Shown one piece after another: positions 1 to 12,006 of a DNA stretch of 64,000 nucleotides. How positions within the stretch are numbered: the first letter of the stretch is position 1; every line of letters starts with the position of its first letter. The notes below the pieces were generated by a model. The model had not been told where the DNA came from, made no database searches, and was given only the letters and a program-made list of their open reading frames with translations. The stretch comes from Voacanga thouarsii (Eukaryota > Streptophyta > Magnoliopsida > Gentianales > Apocynaceae), in assembly GCA_026120185.1 (NCBI GenBank), contig JANUWF010001783.1, forward strand, positions 775,001 through 839,000. The letters are read 5' to 3'. The translations under genes were made by a program, and so were the position numbers.

Positions 1-1805
1 TTTGGTGTTATAAAGTATGCTAAAGGAGAAAATAGGTTGCTCTCTAGTTGATTTGAGGATTTTAGAGTGATTTGGTATGATTAGAAATGGCTAAAGGGTT
101 GAAGAAAAGTACTGTGTGTTTTTGAGAGAATAAGAGAGAAAATTAAAAGAAGATGAAAGTGTTTTTGGATTGGTAGTGGCCGAATGGCCTTGTTTGAGGT
201 GATGCTTCAGTCTAGCTAGGAGAGAGGAAGTTTAGGAGTTATTCAAGTTTTGAATTTGAAAAAATGGTTAAGGATTTAATGGAGATTCTTGAGGTAGATG
301 GTTGCTAATGGTTTTCTTTGCTTGAAGGTTTCTAGCTCTACAAAATGGAGGTTCACTTGATTTGTCTATATTATAAAAGAAAAATGGAGGTTGTTCTAGC
401 TTTAGAGTTGGCCGAAAATGTCTTGTAAAGTTGAGCAGAATTTCTGTTTTGTTTGGTGGGGTTGATTGCTAGAAAGGTGAGTGTTTGATGGAGCAATGCA
501 TGGGATTTAATTTTCAAACTTAAAAGTATTTTGAATGGAGAGAAGTTAGGAGAAGTTTGAGGTGCTTTAATAGAGTTTGATGGCTAAGGTTGAAGGATGA
601 AGAAAGAGTGTTCAGCTACTATACTATGGGGTGGCTGAAAATAGTGAAGGAACAATAGTGAAGAAGAGCTTGCTATAAGAAGCTAAAATGGATGAGTAAA
701 ATTCTGGTTATCCTAGCTAGAATAAGTGATAAAATCATGGGTGGTTGTTAGCAAAATTCAATGTATTTTGAATTGATTTTGCAACTACTAAGTAGGAGTG
801 TCTCAAGGTCCTTTAATGGAGTTTTTCTAGCTAACAACTTGATGAAGAACAAGAACCATTGAAGAGCTAGTTCTTGGTGTTGAATATTCAAAGGTTTCTT
901 GGTTAAATGATCTTCAAGTTTGCTAGAATTTCTTTCTGGTTTGCAAGGCTAAGTGAGATCCAAAATTCACCACCAATTTTCCAGCTTTTTGCTCACAAAA
1001 GGAATGTTTGTTTTGCAAAGAAAGAAATGGTACTATGCTGCCTAATTTCGATATTAATCAAGGAAGAAGACTAAAAAGATTTTCAGCTTTTCACTAAAAC
1101 AAGAATAACAAAAAATGAAGTTTTCTTATGAGAGAAAGTTGGTGATTTAATTTTTGGAAATCAAATATTTTTCTATCTCTCTTATTTCCTTCTAAGATTT
1201 TGGCCAAGTGGTTCCCAAAAAGCTGAATTTTTATTTAAATTCCAAGTCTATAATAATTTAGAATATTTTATAAGAAAATAAAAAGAATTCAAGATATAAA
1301 ATATTTTTAAATTCAAATATGCTAAGACATGGATTGCTAAAATAATGGAGAATAAAACTCCTCTAGATTTCTTTAGGACAAGATCACATGGTTAGAAAAT
1401 TACTATTGTGATTGCTCAAGACAACATTCCTTAATTCATGGAATGCAGGAAATAAAATTTAAATATTAGTTAGGATAATCAAAAATAATTCTTAATTGAT
1501 GGGATTTGAACTCAAGATCTTAGGAATTACCCACAAACCTCTATCCACTTAACTATATTAATTCTTATTTTCTATTTTCCCAACTTAATTCTCTTCCCTT
1601 CTAAATCCTAAACTTCTTCTCTCTTTCCTAGGCAAAAGTCTCTAATTGCCCTTAATACTTATCAAACATAAATAAATCATATAGACCACATATAATACTT
1701 TTGAAACAAAGAAATTCATTAGGAAATATATATATATTCATGCAATATGTTATGAAATGCAACCCATTGCTCTAATTCTAGGGTAGGTTAAGGTGGGGTT
1801 TTACA
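1..1805 (-). mobile_element. Tekay-like LTR, reverse orientation, left end outside window
   Basis: Non-coding. Its + strand right edge reads GGTGGGGTTTTACA, which reversed is an LTR start of the TGTAAAACCCC type. The stretch is alignable by eye with 8580-10347, the corresponding half of the reverse LTR further right (same tRNA-like block, same ending). It interrupts the Tekay 5' LTR: sequence from 1806 matches the 3' LTR from about 27538, while the first kilobase of that LTR is absent here and should lie left of the window. The target duplication is probably AACCT (1806-1810), but the left copy is not visible. It could be a solo LTR or the edge of a full element. Confidence 0.6.
1502..1555 (-). 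promoter_or_regulatory. tRNA-like A/B-box block inside LTR
   Basis: Reverse-strand A-box-like TAGTTAAGTGGATAGAGG (1538-1555) followed by B-box-like AGTTCAAATCC (1502-1512). It is the same internal block as in the LTR at 6086-10347 but diverged in the A-box half. Function untested. Confidence 0.4.
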
Positions 1806-2541
1806 AACCTAGACTATACCTAAACCGAAACACTCCCCTAAAGAGCTCTCATATCTTTTGTTCATGCACAAAACCACTCCAAAGAAAAACCAAACTTTGG
1901 TCATTTATTGGTCATTAGTCGGTCATTTTCTTGACACCAAATAGAAGCAAGAAACTGTGTTTCTCTCTCACTCTCTCGATTTCTTGTACAAGATTAAAAC
2001 ACCAAGAAGTCTTGGTGAGAACCTAAACACTCTTCAACTCCTAGTAGCTGAAATTCCTCTCTTCAATCACTCATCTCTCGGCTTCTTCAAAAATCCCTAA
2101 GGTAATAACAACTCCTATCCTCTACATCAATATTTTTCTCTCTTCTTTTCCCTCTCGTGATCAAAATCTCTCCCTTGCTGCCGTGTGGATTGCCTAGGTT
2201 CCTTAGGCAACGTTAACACCTTCGTTGGATGGGAAGGACAGTCAACACACTTATCGAGATCACTCGAGACTCACCTCTACTAAGGTAAATTGGAAACTTG
2301 AACTCTAGATGCAAGAAATAGGAGTGTTTCGATTAAGGCATCCTTTTGTTCATATGAGAGTATTCTTGTATGCATTTAGAGATTTAAATTGGGTTGTTAT
2401 GAACAGATCTATAAGTATGCACACTAAAAATATGTGTAATACAAGAAGTGATGTTAGGGTGATTTAAAATTATTATATCATCTGCTACATAAGAAACGAT
2501 CTTTGAATTGATTTAAGAGCTATAACTGCCACGAGGGTAAT

Positions 2542-4069
2542 TGATAGGGGCTAAAATCACTATTATTTTTCTAATTATTTGAAGTTGTTTTAAGATACAT
2601 TTGTTGTAATAACTAGGTATATTCCTTCCTATTTGACATTTTGCTTGTAAAAATTATTTTTGGCAAATATGTGCAATTTAAGTTGAAATCGAGCAAAAAG
2701 GTGAACAATTCCAGAACAGACCTAGAGCTAGGCCCAGCCAATGGACCAGGCATCGGGTCCATTCTGGTCGAACAGAAGAAACCGAGCCAAGCTTCAGGAG
2801 AAATTTCAGAACAGACTTGGCCCCAGGACTGGTAAGTGTACCTGGCGTCAGATCCATTCTGTCTGCAAACCAAAAATAGAGCAAAACTCCAGAGGAAGAA
2901 CATAGTGCACTTGGCACCAGGTAGTTTGAAGATACCTAGCTCCAGGTACGCTTTGGAAGGCGAATATTTTGTGCGCAAATTTGGAAATTCTCCAATGATT
3001 TTGGTATTTTTCGAATTCTACTCGACCAAGACTTCTTAACTCATGAATTTAGCATCCAAGAGGCCTATAAAAGTATAAAAAAACACAAAGATTAAGGGAG
3101 ATACATAGAGAGAGGGGGATTCAAGAGCAACAAATTCTCAATCACTCATTGAAGGAGAAGTTCAACTAATCAGGGTGGATTGTTTAAAAAAGTTTTCAAG
3201 GGTGAAGAAACATGCTTGTCAATGAGTGCTTTTTTTTATCTTTATTTTCTTTTCCTTAAACAATGATGTATTCAATGTCTTTATTGTAATTTAACATTAT
3301 TTTGTGATTCATAATTTCGTGTTAAGTTAGTTATTTGATTAATTCTTTATTATCTTTGGTATTTGATTACTTGTTATCATTGGTTATTGATGCGAGTTCT
3401 TCTAATTGACTTGAGACAATGATGTTAGGAGTTTCATTACATTGATTTCATATTTGTCTAATCTTGATGGATTTGAGTGATAGAATTAAGATTATAGGAC
3501 TAAGTAATTAAAGATTAGTCGATTTCACCTTGAACAAAGGATTATTAGCTAATTTGATGCTTATAAAGAATTGAATTTAATGCATATTTTGGTTATATTA
3601 GCTTGATTGGAAAATCTGTCAATTTAATCAAAATATAGGATTCTATGGGTTGGAAAACGAAGTAGGATTTATTTAAATAGATTCATAACTTGTGAAATGA
3701 TTGAATTTTACTTTATATTCCTTCATGATGCTAAGATGATAATTAGTTGTGAGAATTACTAGTTGGTTCATTATCGTATTTTCCAGGATAATTGTCTAAA
3801 TTGCTTAAACCTACATCCTTCAGTTGTATATACTTCTTAGTTTTTCTTTTTATTCTTTTTTCACTTTATTGGGTCAGTTAAATAATGAATGAAAAGTGAT
3901 TAGTGTCTACTTGTTTCTTTGAGGATCGATACTCGTTAATTCCCTATACTATGCTTGCGATGAGTATACTTACTCGCATGTGTATTTTGGGATTAATATT
4001 TTAATTAAAACTTGACTAAGGGATGAATTTAAATTTAATGATTTTTATACACCCAAAATTTACACATTA
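2542..4069 (+). mobile_element. Solo LTR, Athila-like TGATAGGGGC family
   Basis: Starts TGATAGGGGCTAAAATCAC and ends ACACATTA (the usual terminal CA changed to TA). Flanks are GTAAT (2537-2541) and ATAAT (4070-4074). The other LTR of the host element reads through this site uninterrupted at 28361-28385, so the borders are well defined. Same family as 56401-58002 and as the LTRs of the elements at 15089-26075. A CCTATAAAAG TATA-box-like sequence lies near 3063. The short ORFs at 2613-3039 overlap on both strands and show no protein family, so I read none as a gene. Confidence 0.85.
3063..3076 (+). promoter_or_regulatory. Probable LTR TATA box
   Basis: CCTATAAAAGTATA lies about 520 bp inside the solo LTR, followed by an A-rich stretch and a purine-rich leader. 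The position fits a retrotransposon U3/R junction. The equivalent sequence in the reverse-oriented sister LTRs is also TATA-like (TATTTATAGG near 16118). Transcription is not shown. Confidence 0.4.
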
Positions 4070-5526
4070 ATAATGATTTGATCTATGCGTGTCTTTCATA
4101 GCATTTATTTTATAGTCTTTTATGACAAGTCGGTATGTGAGAGACATTGTTGCTTTGTTGGACCATTTAAGTTGCATAAGATTCTTGGATAAATAGAACT
4201 ACTTGCTATGGCATATTCTTATGAGAAATGGATTACGTTGCATGAAGTGAATAAGTATGTTATGTGCATAGTAGAGTTGAATGCATGTTGAGTTGTTGGG
4301 TTAAGGTGGAGTCATAGCCGTAGATGATCATATTGGTGACACTTTTGATGGATTGATGTTTGATTTAAATTATTGTTATTTTAGACGACAGTGCTATTTG
4401 GATTTAGAGATCAAGCTGATCCATTACATACCTGAATACTTGAATCAAGTAATTCCTTGCATAAATGGTTTTAATTAAAGCGTATTGTTTGCAAGTCAAA
4501 TGTGATTGGAAAATGTGCTATGTAATTGAAATATGTGCTACTTATGAATTACTTGGATTGCAAGCATAGTTTATTCGTTGGTCAATTTTATCAAATAAAG
4601 TTTATGCAAAAATCCTTTTACGCACAAAACAGTTTTCCTACAAGCAACCTCTTTCTTCCAATTAAGCGTTTCTAAACCCACTTTGAGAAAACTATGTTTG
4701 CGATGCTAATGCATTTGGAATTCATCAATTTAAGCATACTCTTTGAGTAGAATACAAATGTTAAGTACTCAATAAGGGTAGGCTACTAGTGCTACCTTTC
4801 GATGGTTAGGGCAAGTTTTTTTGTAGGCGGCCACCTCCAAAGGATAAACCCTGGCTGGAGAGGGTGTCAGTACTAGTAAGTCAGGCTAGTCCATGCTAGC
4901 ATTCGTTTGTAAGAACTATTTGCCTGTAATGGCAATTAGTTCGGAGTGGACAACCAAATATTTTGGCAAGAGATGGAGAAGTATCTCATCCGGTGGGGTA
5001 TACACATATCGCCTGCATAGTGCACAATGTGTGGTGTCATAACCTAGAAGCTCTATAAGTGGAGTTTCATAGTTATGAATAGCTTATCTTTGTATTGTGA
5101 TACAATATGTGCAACTTCCTTCTTGTGGTTCAAAAAGTTACTTTATGACTTACAAATGCTTTTCTAATGTGTTCTCGAAAGTGCATTCATGAAATTATTT
5201 TAAATTATTCAAGAGTACACATAAGACTTACTAAGATGTATTTTTCACACTGTTTATGTCATATTTTCAGGGCAGAACCACTTTGAGCAGGTTGATAACC
5301 TTAGAGGTTGAAGTGTTGATTATTTCTATTTTTGAATTCTCCTTTTGTGAGCCAGTTGTTCAATATTTGCTTCAAACTTGTATATGTTTTAAATTTGATT
5401 GCAACAAGTTATTTAATTTCTTTTTTTAGAAATTTTTTTTTGTATCTTGTTATAAAGACTCTTGGTTCTTTAGATGGGGCGACATTCCTATCTTTTTTGT
5501 GTACGTCTGTAGTGGGCTGTTACAAG

Positions 5527-5539
5527 TGGTATCAGAGCC
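5527..5539 (+). other. Primer-binding site, initiator tRNA-Met
   Basis: TGGTATCAGAGCC, two bases after the LTR end, complements the 3' end of plant initiator methionine tRNA. This is the usual primer of Tekay and most other plant Ty3/gypsy chromoviruses. It fixes the strand (+) and the 5' LTR boundary of the host element. Confidence 0.9.
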
Positions 5540-5667
5540 TAGATTTAAGCAAGTACTTAATATTTTAGGTTTTTTTTCTTAAGTATTTTGATCTGGTACT
5601 AACCAGTGTATTTTGTTTATAGGATAGTTAGGAAATTCACATTAGTTGTCAAGGACTGGCCCTTGGC

Positions 5668-6085
5668 TTGTGGAATTCCACCTGCCCCAATCCAAGTAGC
5701 GGACTCGTCTTCAATGACATGGAGTTAGAATCGGAGATAGGTTGGTTTGTAAGTGATAATGAAGCAGAGCATGAGGCACCAGTGCTAGTCGACTTTACCT
5801 TTGAGGAGGGCGTTATCGAGGTTCCACTATTTGAGTTACCTAAACTTAAGAGTGGGGAGCTGGAGATGCCCAACTTAGCATCATCCCCTGTTCCAGTGGT
5901 TGATTTGGTCTCCGATAGTGAGGGACATGGAGACTTAGGAGAGGTTAGTAGTGGTGATAAGGTGGATATAGATGAGCCTGTAGGTAAGGGTGATGGCAAT
6001 ATATGTGAGCTTGGTGGTAGGGAAGATGAGGAAATAATAGAGCTAGGTAGTGAGGAAGGTGATATGATAGTTGAGGTGGATGGTG
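5668..6085 (+). pseudogene. Extra acidic ORF upstream of gag, first part
   Basis: An open frame of about 139 codons begins 130 bp after the primer site; Met codons lie at 5668 and 5719 and either could be the start. The product is strongly acidic and rich in Glu, Asp, Gly and Ser, with no transmembrane segment or recognisable domain. It is cut after a GTGGATGGTG sequence by the reverse LTR at 6086. The frame resumes without loss at 10348 once the inserted DNA and one copy of TGGTG are set aside. I do not recognise the family. The gag domain proper starts near 11099, so this is an additional protein or a long N-terminal extension. Confidence 0.6.
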
Positions 6086-8374
6086 TGTAACACCCCACTA
6101 CCTAGGCCCAACAGGGCTGGAGATGTCGCCCCGTCCAAAGGATAAGGGGTCTTTATAACTAGAACACACAAATGAAAATAAAACAATACTATAAAATTAA
6201 AACTTATTGCAACCTAAAAGTTCAAGAACAAATCTAAAATAAATTGTTGACTATCAGCTCTTAAAGCAACATATAAAATAAACAACAAGAGTCTTTAAGC
6301 AGACAACATTCTAGCTACTCATCCCCACAGTAGGATCGACCTGAAACATGGCATAAAAGATGATGAGATAAAAATCTCAGTAAGTCCGTGTATGCTTTGA
6401 GTGTTCAGGAAAACAGTTCATGTATGCGAGTTGTAAAATTTCATAAGAGAAAATGTTGGCAAGCGATAAACAAGGTTAAAATAAAGAGTGGTGTTTTCCT
6501 CTTTTCAAACCATACAAGTATACAATTAATACAACCACTCAAATGGGTGGTATGGGTTATCACACGTTGGGCCCTATGTCCATATAATGGTCAGAATGCT
6601 ACACTTTGTGCAGACTGACTAAAAGTAGGTGTATGGCCTACCGGGTAAGATACTCCTCATTCTCTACACCCAAACAAATCGGTTGTCCACTCTGGCAACA
6701 CACAGTCCACATGACTGAAACTTGCTAGCTCGGACCGACATAACTAAGTAGTACTGTCGTTTCTCTAAGTTAAGTTTATCTTCTGGAGGTGGCCTCCTAC
6801 CAGAAGATTTACTCTTGCTCTTCAAAACTAGTACTACTAGTCTACTCATATTGAGTACTCAACGTTGTTTATCCCACTTGGGAGAAAATTGATAAAACAT
6901 TGGTTACTTAGAAATGGCAACTAAGGGTTTCTAAAGTTTGTGTCAAAGTTGGTTTTAGAAAGAGTTTAGTGTTTGGGTAAAACTGCTTGTTGAATTTCAA
7001 ATAATTTGTTTGACTGAAACAAGAAAGGAAACAGTCCTCAATTGCCTTTACAAAATGAGTGTTCACACACTCTGCGTTTGGCTTGCCACAGTAATCTTTT
7101 GACATCAAATAAGTTTTATGTAGGAGCTTACCTGATCCTTTGCTTGAGCTAATTCAAGAATCCTCCAAGGTTGACCTAACCCTACTTGGGGTAAACACAA
7201 GCCATATAGTTAAACTCAAGCCCTAGCTGCTTCCATAAATAATCCTAATTCAACTTATTACAATTATGACCTTAATATCCTAAGCTTTAAGGCTAGAAGA
7301 TAAAGGGTTTTATATAATAAGTCTAGTTTGATAAATGAAAATAACTAAGGGTTGTAAAATAATTTTTAATAAGTTATGGGTTCAAATATAATCTTTGCTA
7401 TTAATAAATAAACTAGGGTTTATTTGATGAAGGGTCCTAAGTCTTAAAAATAATAAACTATTATTAATCTCCTAATTAATAATTAATAGATAGAAAATAA
7501 TTAGTAAGTAAAATTAATAGTAAATTTTATTAAATCTTGATCAAAAGGTAATAAATAAATTTTAATAGTATTTATGAATATATGACCTATAAGATTAATA
7601 TTTTTCCTATTATGATTATTTATATAAAAGGCCTTTTTATTATTATTATTATTACTATACATAATATTCATATATATTATTTTTAATAGAAGATATTATT
7701 TATTTGGCTAAAATATCACTATTTCATTTAATTATCCAACTCTCAAAGCTTCCTAGGGTTTTCGAAATTATTGGAGGAAAATATAGTATTAACTTTTTTA
7801 AAACGTAAATAAATTGGCTAATTAAATTATCTTAGGATCAACAAGGTCATAATTATAATTTTTCTATTGCTAACAAGATTCATGAACATAAAATCCAACA
7901 TCAATCAACCAACTATTCTATTCATGCATAAAGGCTTAAATCCATATCCATTATCACATGATCTAAACCTCACTAAGTATAATCATATTCATGGCTTCAA
8001 CAAGAATTCAAGAACATAAACCCTATTCACCAAAAGTAACATAATATCTAGCATGCTTAACCATCCAACTTACTCAAGACATGAAAAACATGCATCAATC
8101 CACAAGAAATACTATAGCACTTAATCATGGCAAAACATCCTCATACTCTAATCTCAACTTCTTCATACACAAGCATATACTCAATCCCCAAACATCATCT
8201 ATCCTTTTCTAACAACATCTAGGAGATATGATTTTAGAATTAAGGAGGGGTTAAAGAGAAATACTTGGTTGATGAAAATCTTGTTGACGATCTAAGGAGG
8301 TCCACACGCGTAGGAGGCTTGAATCGTCCAAGGAAGAAGAAGAGAAACGGTCATGGTTGAAACAACTATTTCGG

Positions 8375-8446
<72 letters not shown>
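8375..8446. repeat. (GA)36 microsatellite
   Basis: Uninterrupted GA dinucleotides for 72 bp inside the reverse LTR. GAGA tracts can act as promoter-proximal elements in plants, but here it may simply be an expanded simple repeat. Confidence 0.95.
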
Positions 8447-8449
<3 letters not shown>

Positions 8450-10041
8450 AGTACATTATATTAAAGATTGAAGAGAAAAGAAGAATGATCAAAATCATTT
8501 TTGGTTACCTTGAAAGAGTTTTTGAATTTTCAAGAAAAATTCTGATTTTTGATCTGATAGCAGAATTTTGTTTTTAATGTTTGATGTTATAAAATACAGA
8601 AATGGTCTCTAGAGGGTGAGTAGACGTGATCTGGAGTTTTTGGAAGGGATTGGAGGTGTTTGGAGTGGTCTTAGGCTTGGAGAATGATGGTGTGTGTTCT
8701 TGGTATTCTTGGAGAAATAGAGAGAATGGAGAGAAAGCTGGATGAAATTTGCTGAAGGCTGTTAGCTGAATGGTTAGAGGAATTCTTGTGATTGGATTTT
8801 CAGATTAGGGGAAAGAGGGAAAGCTGGTTGTTTGAAATTTAAAAGGAGTAATTCATGGAGTGAATTAAGATAGAAGATATGGTAAGAGTGGTTTGGTTGA
8901 TGAAGGTTCTTGGAGCTGCTATGACCAACTGGTTTTGTTGAAATTTTGCTGAGATGAATTAGGTTTGTAAGAGCTATAGGATGGCCGAAATTCTGAGTGT
9001 AAGGGTGGGAGAATTTCTAGTTATTTGAAGCTTAATCCAAGGAGTTTTCATGGGGCAATTTGCTAGAATTTTGAATTTTAATTAGAAGCTTGATTGTAGT
9101 GATTGAATGAGTGATTTAAGGAGTGGCTATGGAGCTCATTTCGTGCAGATCAATGGAGGAGGTGATGAAGTTCAGTTCATGGCTAACTAAGGTTGGTTTC
9201 ACAGAAAATTGAAGTGAGTTTTGGACAAGGTTTGAAGAGGGAGTAAGGTTGGAATTTCTAGTTATTCATTCAAATGGTTTGCTGGAATTTTTGTGCAGTT
9301 TTTTCTGCAATGTTTCAGCCGACTTGCAGAAGGTTTGAAGGGGTATTGGAGAGTCCTTTAAGGCTGGTTTCTAGCCTTCTTTATGGAGGAAAGACAGAGA
9401 TGAATTACTGGTTTGAAGGCTAGAAGAAATAGCTTAGTTTTTAGACTGCCAAGCTGCGAAACTGTCCAGGTTTTTTTTTCCTGGTTTGCACAACTTTGTG
9501 TAGTCCGATTTTTGGCCAAAGGTTTCAGTCTTCAAGTTGAACAAGTTGGCTATTTTTCTGGCAGTATTTGAGTGAGAAAAATGGCTGAAATTTTCGAAAG
9601 CTGGTTTGACCAAGAAGTTGGAAAATTTCCAGATTGCTTCCATGAAGAAAATGAATACTTATGGAGTGAAGTTTGAATGTTCAACCATGGAGATTAATTC
9701 TCTTGGGAACCTTCCTTAACTCCTTCCCCATTTTCAGCCAATACTCTATCCTCTAAGAGTCATTTTCGAGATTCTAAGGTTAATAAACCTTACTGAATTT
9801 TCTGGAAATAAAAATAGTTTTGGAAAAATTGAACAACTTAATTGATAAAGAATTAAGGTAAGCTAGAGAGTAGAAGGACATGAATCCTTTAAGAATTCTT
9901 TTAAGGCACAAAAATAGGACTAGAACATTCCCTTCATGTCTTCCCTAGGGCAATACTCCTAGTTCTACTTATGGGATACAAAGGTCGAAAAGTCCAATCC
10001 TTAAAGAAAATAAAATTATTCATGCTAAATCTTAAATGATA

Positions 10042-10095
10042 GGATTTGAACTCAAGACCTTAGAGATTAATTCCAAGGCTCTTACCACTAAACCA
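10042..10095 (-). promoter_or_regulatory. tRNA-like A/B-box block inside LTR
   Basis: On the - strand the block reads TGGTTTAGTGGTAAGAGC (A-box-like, 10078-10095) and then AGTTCAAATCC (B-box-like, 10042-10052), spaced as in a Pol III type 2 promoter. The same arrangement occurs at 1502-1555 and, on the + strand, at 26944-26998. No acceptor stem or anticodon arm is evident, so it is not a tRNA gene. Confidence 0.45.
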
Positions 10096-10352
10096 CAACA
10101 ACTCTTATTCTTATTTTCTCTCTCAAATATTCTTCCTATTTAATCCTCAAGCTATCTCCCTATTTTCACTTCAAGCAAAATTACCATTTTACCCTTCCTA
10201 TTCAATAAGCACAACTAAGATTTCTAGACTATAAATTATAATTCTAAATCACATAAAATCATTCAAAAATATATTTATGCATGCAAGAAAATATGATATG
10301 CATCCCGGCCCCTTTACTCTATGGTTGGTTTTAGATGGGGTTTCACATGGTG

Positions 10353-10672
10353 AGGAGGAGGATAGGATTGACACACTCACAACCCTATCTATAGAAGAGG
10401 AAATCCTAACTTTTCTAGGGAGTGATTCCTACAAGTCTGATTTAGAGAGTCTCACACCTAAAAGTGCATTCACGTTAGCTATGGAGAAGCTTCGTGATGT
10501 GACTTTGAGAGCGGAGCTGGAGGGTAAGGAAGTCACTGGGATCTAGGAAGAAGTTTAAATCCTTTGTCTTTGCAAGTGACTATGTAGTAGAACATCCCAA
10601 TAGAAGTGCAGGATAGCTTGTGGAGCTTGCCTCTGATACTTTTGAGGATTCCGATAACTCTAGTGATGATTA
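10353..10672 (+). pseudogene. Extra acidic ORF upstream of gag, second part
   Basis: Continues the frame broken at 6085 (residues GEEEDRIDTLTT follow directly). The frame is open to a stop at 10546; after a one-base shift near 10540 it continues through a Lys-rich stretch and one stop to a serine/aspartate-rich end (DSDNSSDD, then a stop near 10672). Without the insertion the whole ORF would be about 245 codons, ending roughly 430 bp before the gag start. Domain unknown. The ORF called from 10277 begins inside the LTR and is an artefact. Confidence 0.55.
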
Positions 10673-11098
10673 GAGCTTGTAAAGAGTTGCTGTGTTTTTT
10701 CTTTTTATTTTATGATACAAACATTTGTTTTATTTGTGTATTTAAAAAATTATTCTTTATTACAATTTTTAAATTGTTGAAATAAAAGGAGCACCTTGTA
10801 GGGCACTCCTTTGTTTTGTACAAGTTTAATTTAATGAATATAAGCATGATTTTAGTTGATTACCTATTTTATTTTGAGTATTATATGTAATATTTACTTT
10901 CCAATAAATTGCATGCTATTTTAGACATATTAATTGCTCATTTGTATAGCATGATCTTGTCCCCTGGTAACCTTTATGACAGGTGCAACATGGTAGTAGA
11001 TGGCACTGAGGTGCAGAACTGCAGTACGATGTAGGACTATTCAGGAGAGCAAGTTATCCACCCTGGACTTTGGGTAGATGTGACAGTCCACACCTGAT
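10673..11098 (+). other. Untranslated spacer between acidic ORF and gag
   Basis: AT-rich, with no coding frame or repeat family I can name. A short inverted repeat (AAAGGAG ... CTCCTTT) lies at about 10786-10812. It may be the 3' untranslated part of the acidic ORF and the leader of gag. Confidence 0.4.
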
Positions 11099-11950
11099 AT
11101 GAAAGAGGAATATGAACAAGAGTAGGAGGTAGTCCCTGAAGAGCCTAGAAAGGTGACAATGGGGCAAGTTTTTAATAAGATGGCTGCTATTCTTCAAAAC
11201 CTGACTGAGAAGGTGGAGAAGAAATCACCCAAGGGAGAAGATGAGACATTGGAGCATTTTCTTATGTTCCAGCCTCCCACGTTCCATGATGATCCGAAAC
11301 AGGACTAGAAGGCTGAGCAGTGGATCAAGCAGATGGAGGACATCTTTACTACACTGCAGTACATTGAGAGGAGGATGGTGATGTTTGCAATTTTTAGATT
11401 GAGGGGACCCCCTGGCAGCGCTTGTAGGAAGACTAGGAGAGGATGGATTAGGATTAGACATGAAACAACTTTGTTGAAGCTTTTCGAGCAGAGTACATTC
11501 CGCAGTGGATAGCAGGGAAGAGGGAGGATGAGTTCCAAACTCTGAAACAAGGGAGTATGACGGTGGCCTAATATGCGGCTTGATTCACTCAACTGTCCAA
11601 GTATTATAAATACTTGGTTGATATTGAGCAAAAGTAAACTTGAAAGTTCGTGAAGGGTTTGAGGCAAGATCTAAGGAAGGTCTTAGCACCATCTTTGCCA
11701 GCAACTTATATTGTTGCGAATGATGTTGCGACTTGAATGAAAAATGAAGATAGGCATCGATCGGTGAACCATCCCTTTCAGTAATCTCGACAGCCAATGA
11801 GGCCTCAAAACAACAAGCGACCTGCTGGTCCTATGTAGTGGGGAAACAAAGGAAAGTAACCTCGAATGCCTACAATAGGCCCTATGCAGAATGCTCCCAT
11901 TTACCGATATTATGGGAAATATGAACATGTAGAAAAAGACTGCTAATTGA
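11099..11950 (+). pseudogene. Tekay gag (capsid/nucleocapsid), degenerate
   Basis: Read in pieces it shows the Ty3/gypsy capsid pattern. LEHFLMFQPPTFHDDP near 11250 is followed by AEQWIKQMEDIF, NFVEAF..EYIPQW and FTQLSKYYKYLVD. A zinc-knuckle relic lies near 11895-11945, where the first two cysteines have become Tyr (IYRYYGKYEHVEKDC). At least eight stops interrupt it, mostly at sites where family members have Gln or Arg. Gag would form the virus-like particle and bind genomic RNA; this copy cannot. Confidence 0.85.
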
Positions 11951-12006
11951 AAGGGGCACCTACGATCCTACTCACTTGAGGAATAACTACCCTAAACCCC
12001 TGAGGA

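Larger units (their letters stand above)
1806..5524 (+). mobile_element. 5' LTR of the large Tekay-type element (interrupted)
   Basis: Matches the 3' LTR at 27538-29819 over 1806-2541 and 4070-5524, for example the shared block around TTGTTCATGCACAAA at 1858 and 27690. The match is broken by the solo LTR at 2542-4069. It ends in TGTTACA at 5518-5524, and the primer-binding site begins 3 bases later. The 3' copy holds about 90 bp (27590-27690) that is missing here near 1855. The first ~1 kb is not in the window. Long LTRs (3.3 kb in the 3' copy) fit the Tekay/Del chromovirus lineage. Confidence 0.85.
6086..10347 (-). mobile_element. Solo Tekay-like LTR, reverse orientation
   Basis: Begins TGTAACACCCC on the + strand and ends GGGGTTTCACA, flanked by perfect 5-bp duplications TGGTG (6081-6085 and 10348-10352). 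No coding domains. Near 6330-6390 it has the motif in which AAATCTCAGTAAGT is the reverse of the 'acttactgagattt' seen close to Tekay LTR 3' ends. It carries a (GA)n tract and a tRNA-like block. Length 4262 bp, longer than the LTR of the element it interrupts, so a different Tekay subfamily. The interrupted coding frame continues exactly across the site. Confidence 0.85.

Noticed and set aside
2613..3039. Overlapping 64-121 codon ORFs on both strands
   Set aside because: They lie within a solo LTR, overlap one another on opposite strands, and the sister LTRs carry diverged, non-equivalent frames.
5649..6098. 149-codon Ser/Pro/Thr-rich ORF on the - strand
   Set aside because: It is the exact antisense of the acidic ORF; low-complexity Ser-rich translation is expected opposite Glu/Asp/Gly codons, and it crosses the LTR insertion border at 6086.
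8375..8446. CRISPR-like or functional GAGA array
   Set aside because: A pure dinucleotide run with no spacers; simple microsatellite in an LTR of a plant genome.
10042..10095. A true tRNA gene
   Set aside because: Only A- and B-box-like words are present; no acceptor stem, anticodon stem-loop or 3' terminator run could be placed around them here or at 1502 and 26944.
11225..11928. Four - strand ORFs of 70-120 codons
   Set aside because: All are antisense to the gag pseudogene, whose + strand pieces match capsid and zinc-knuckle motifs.
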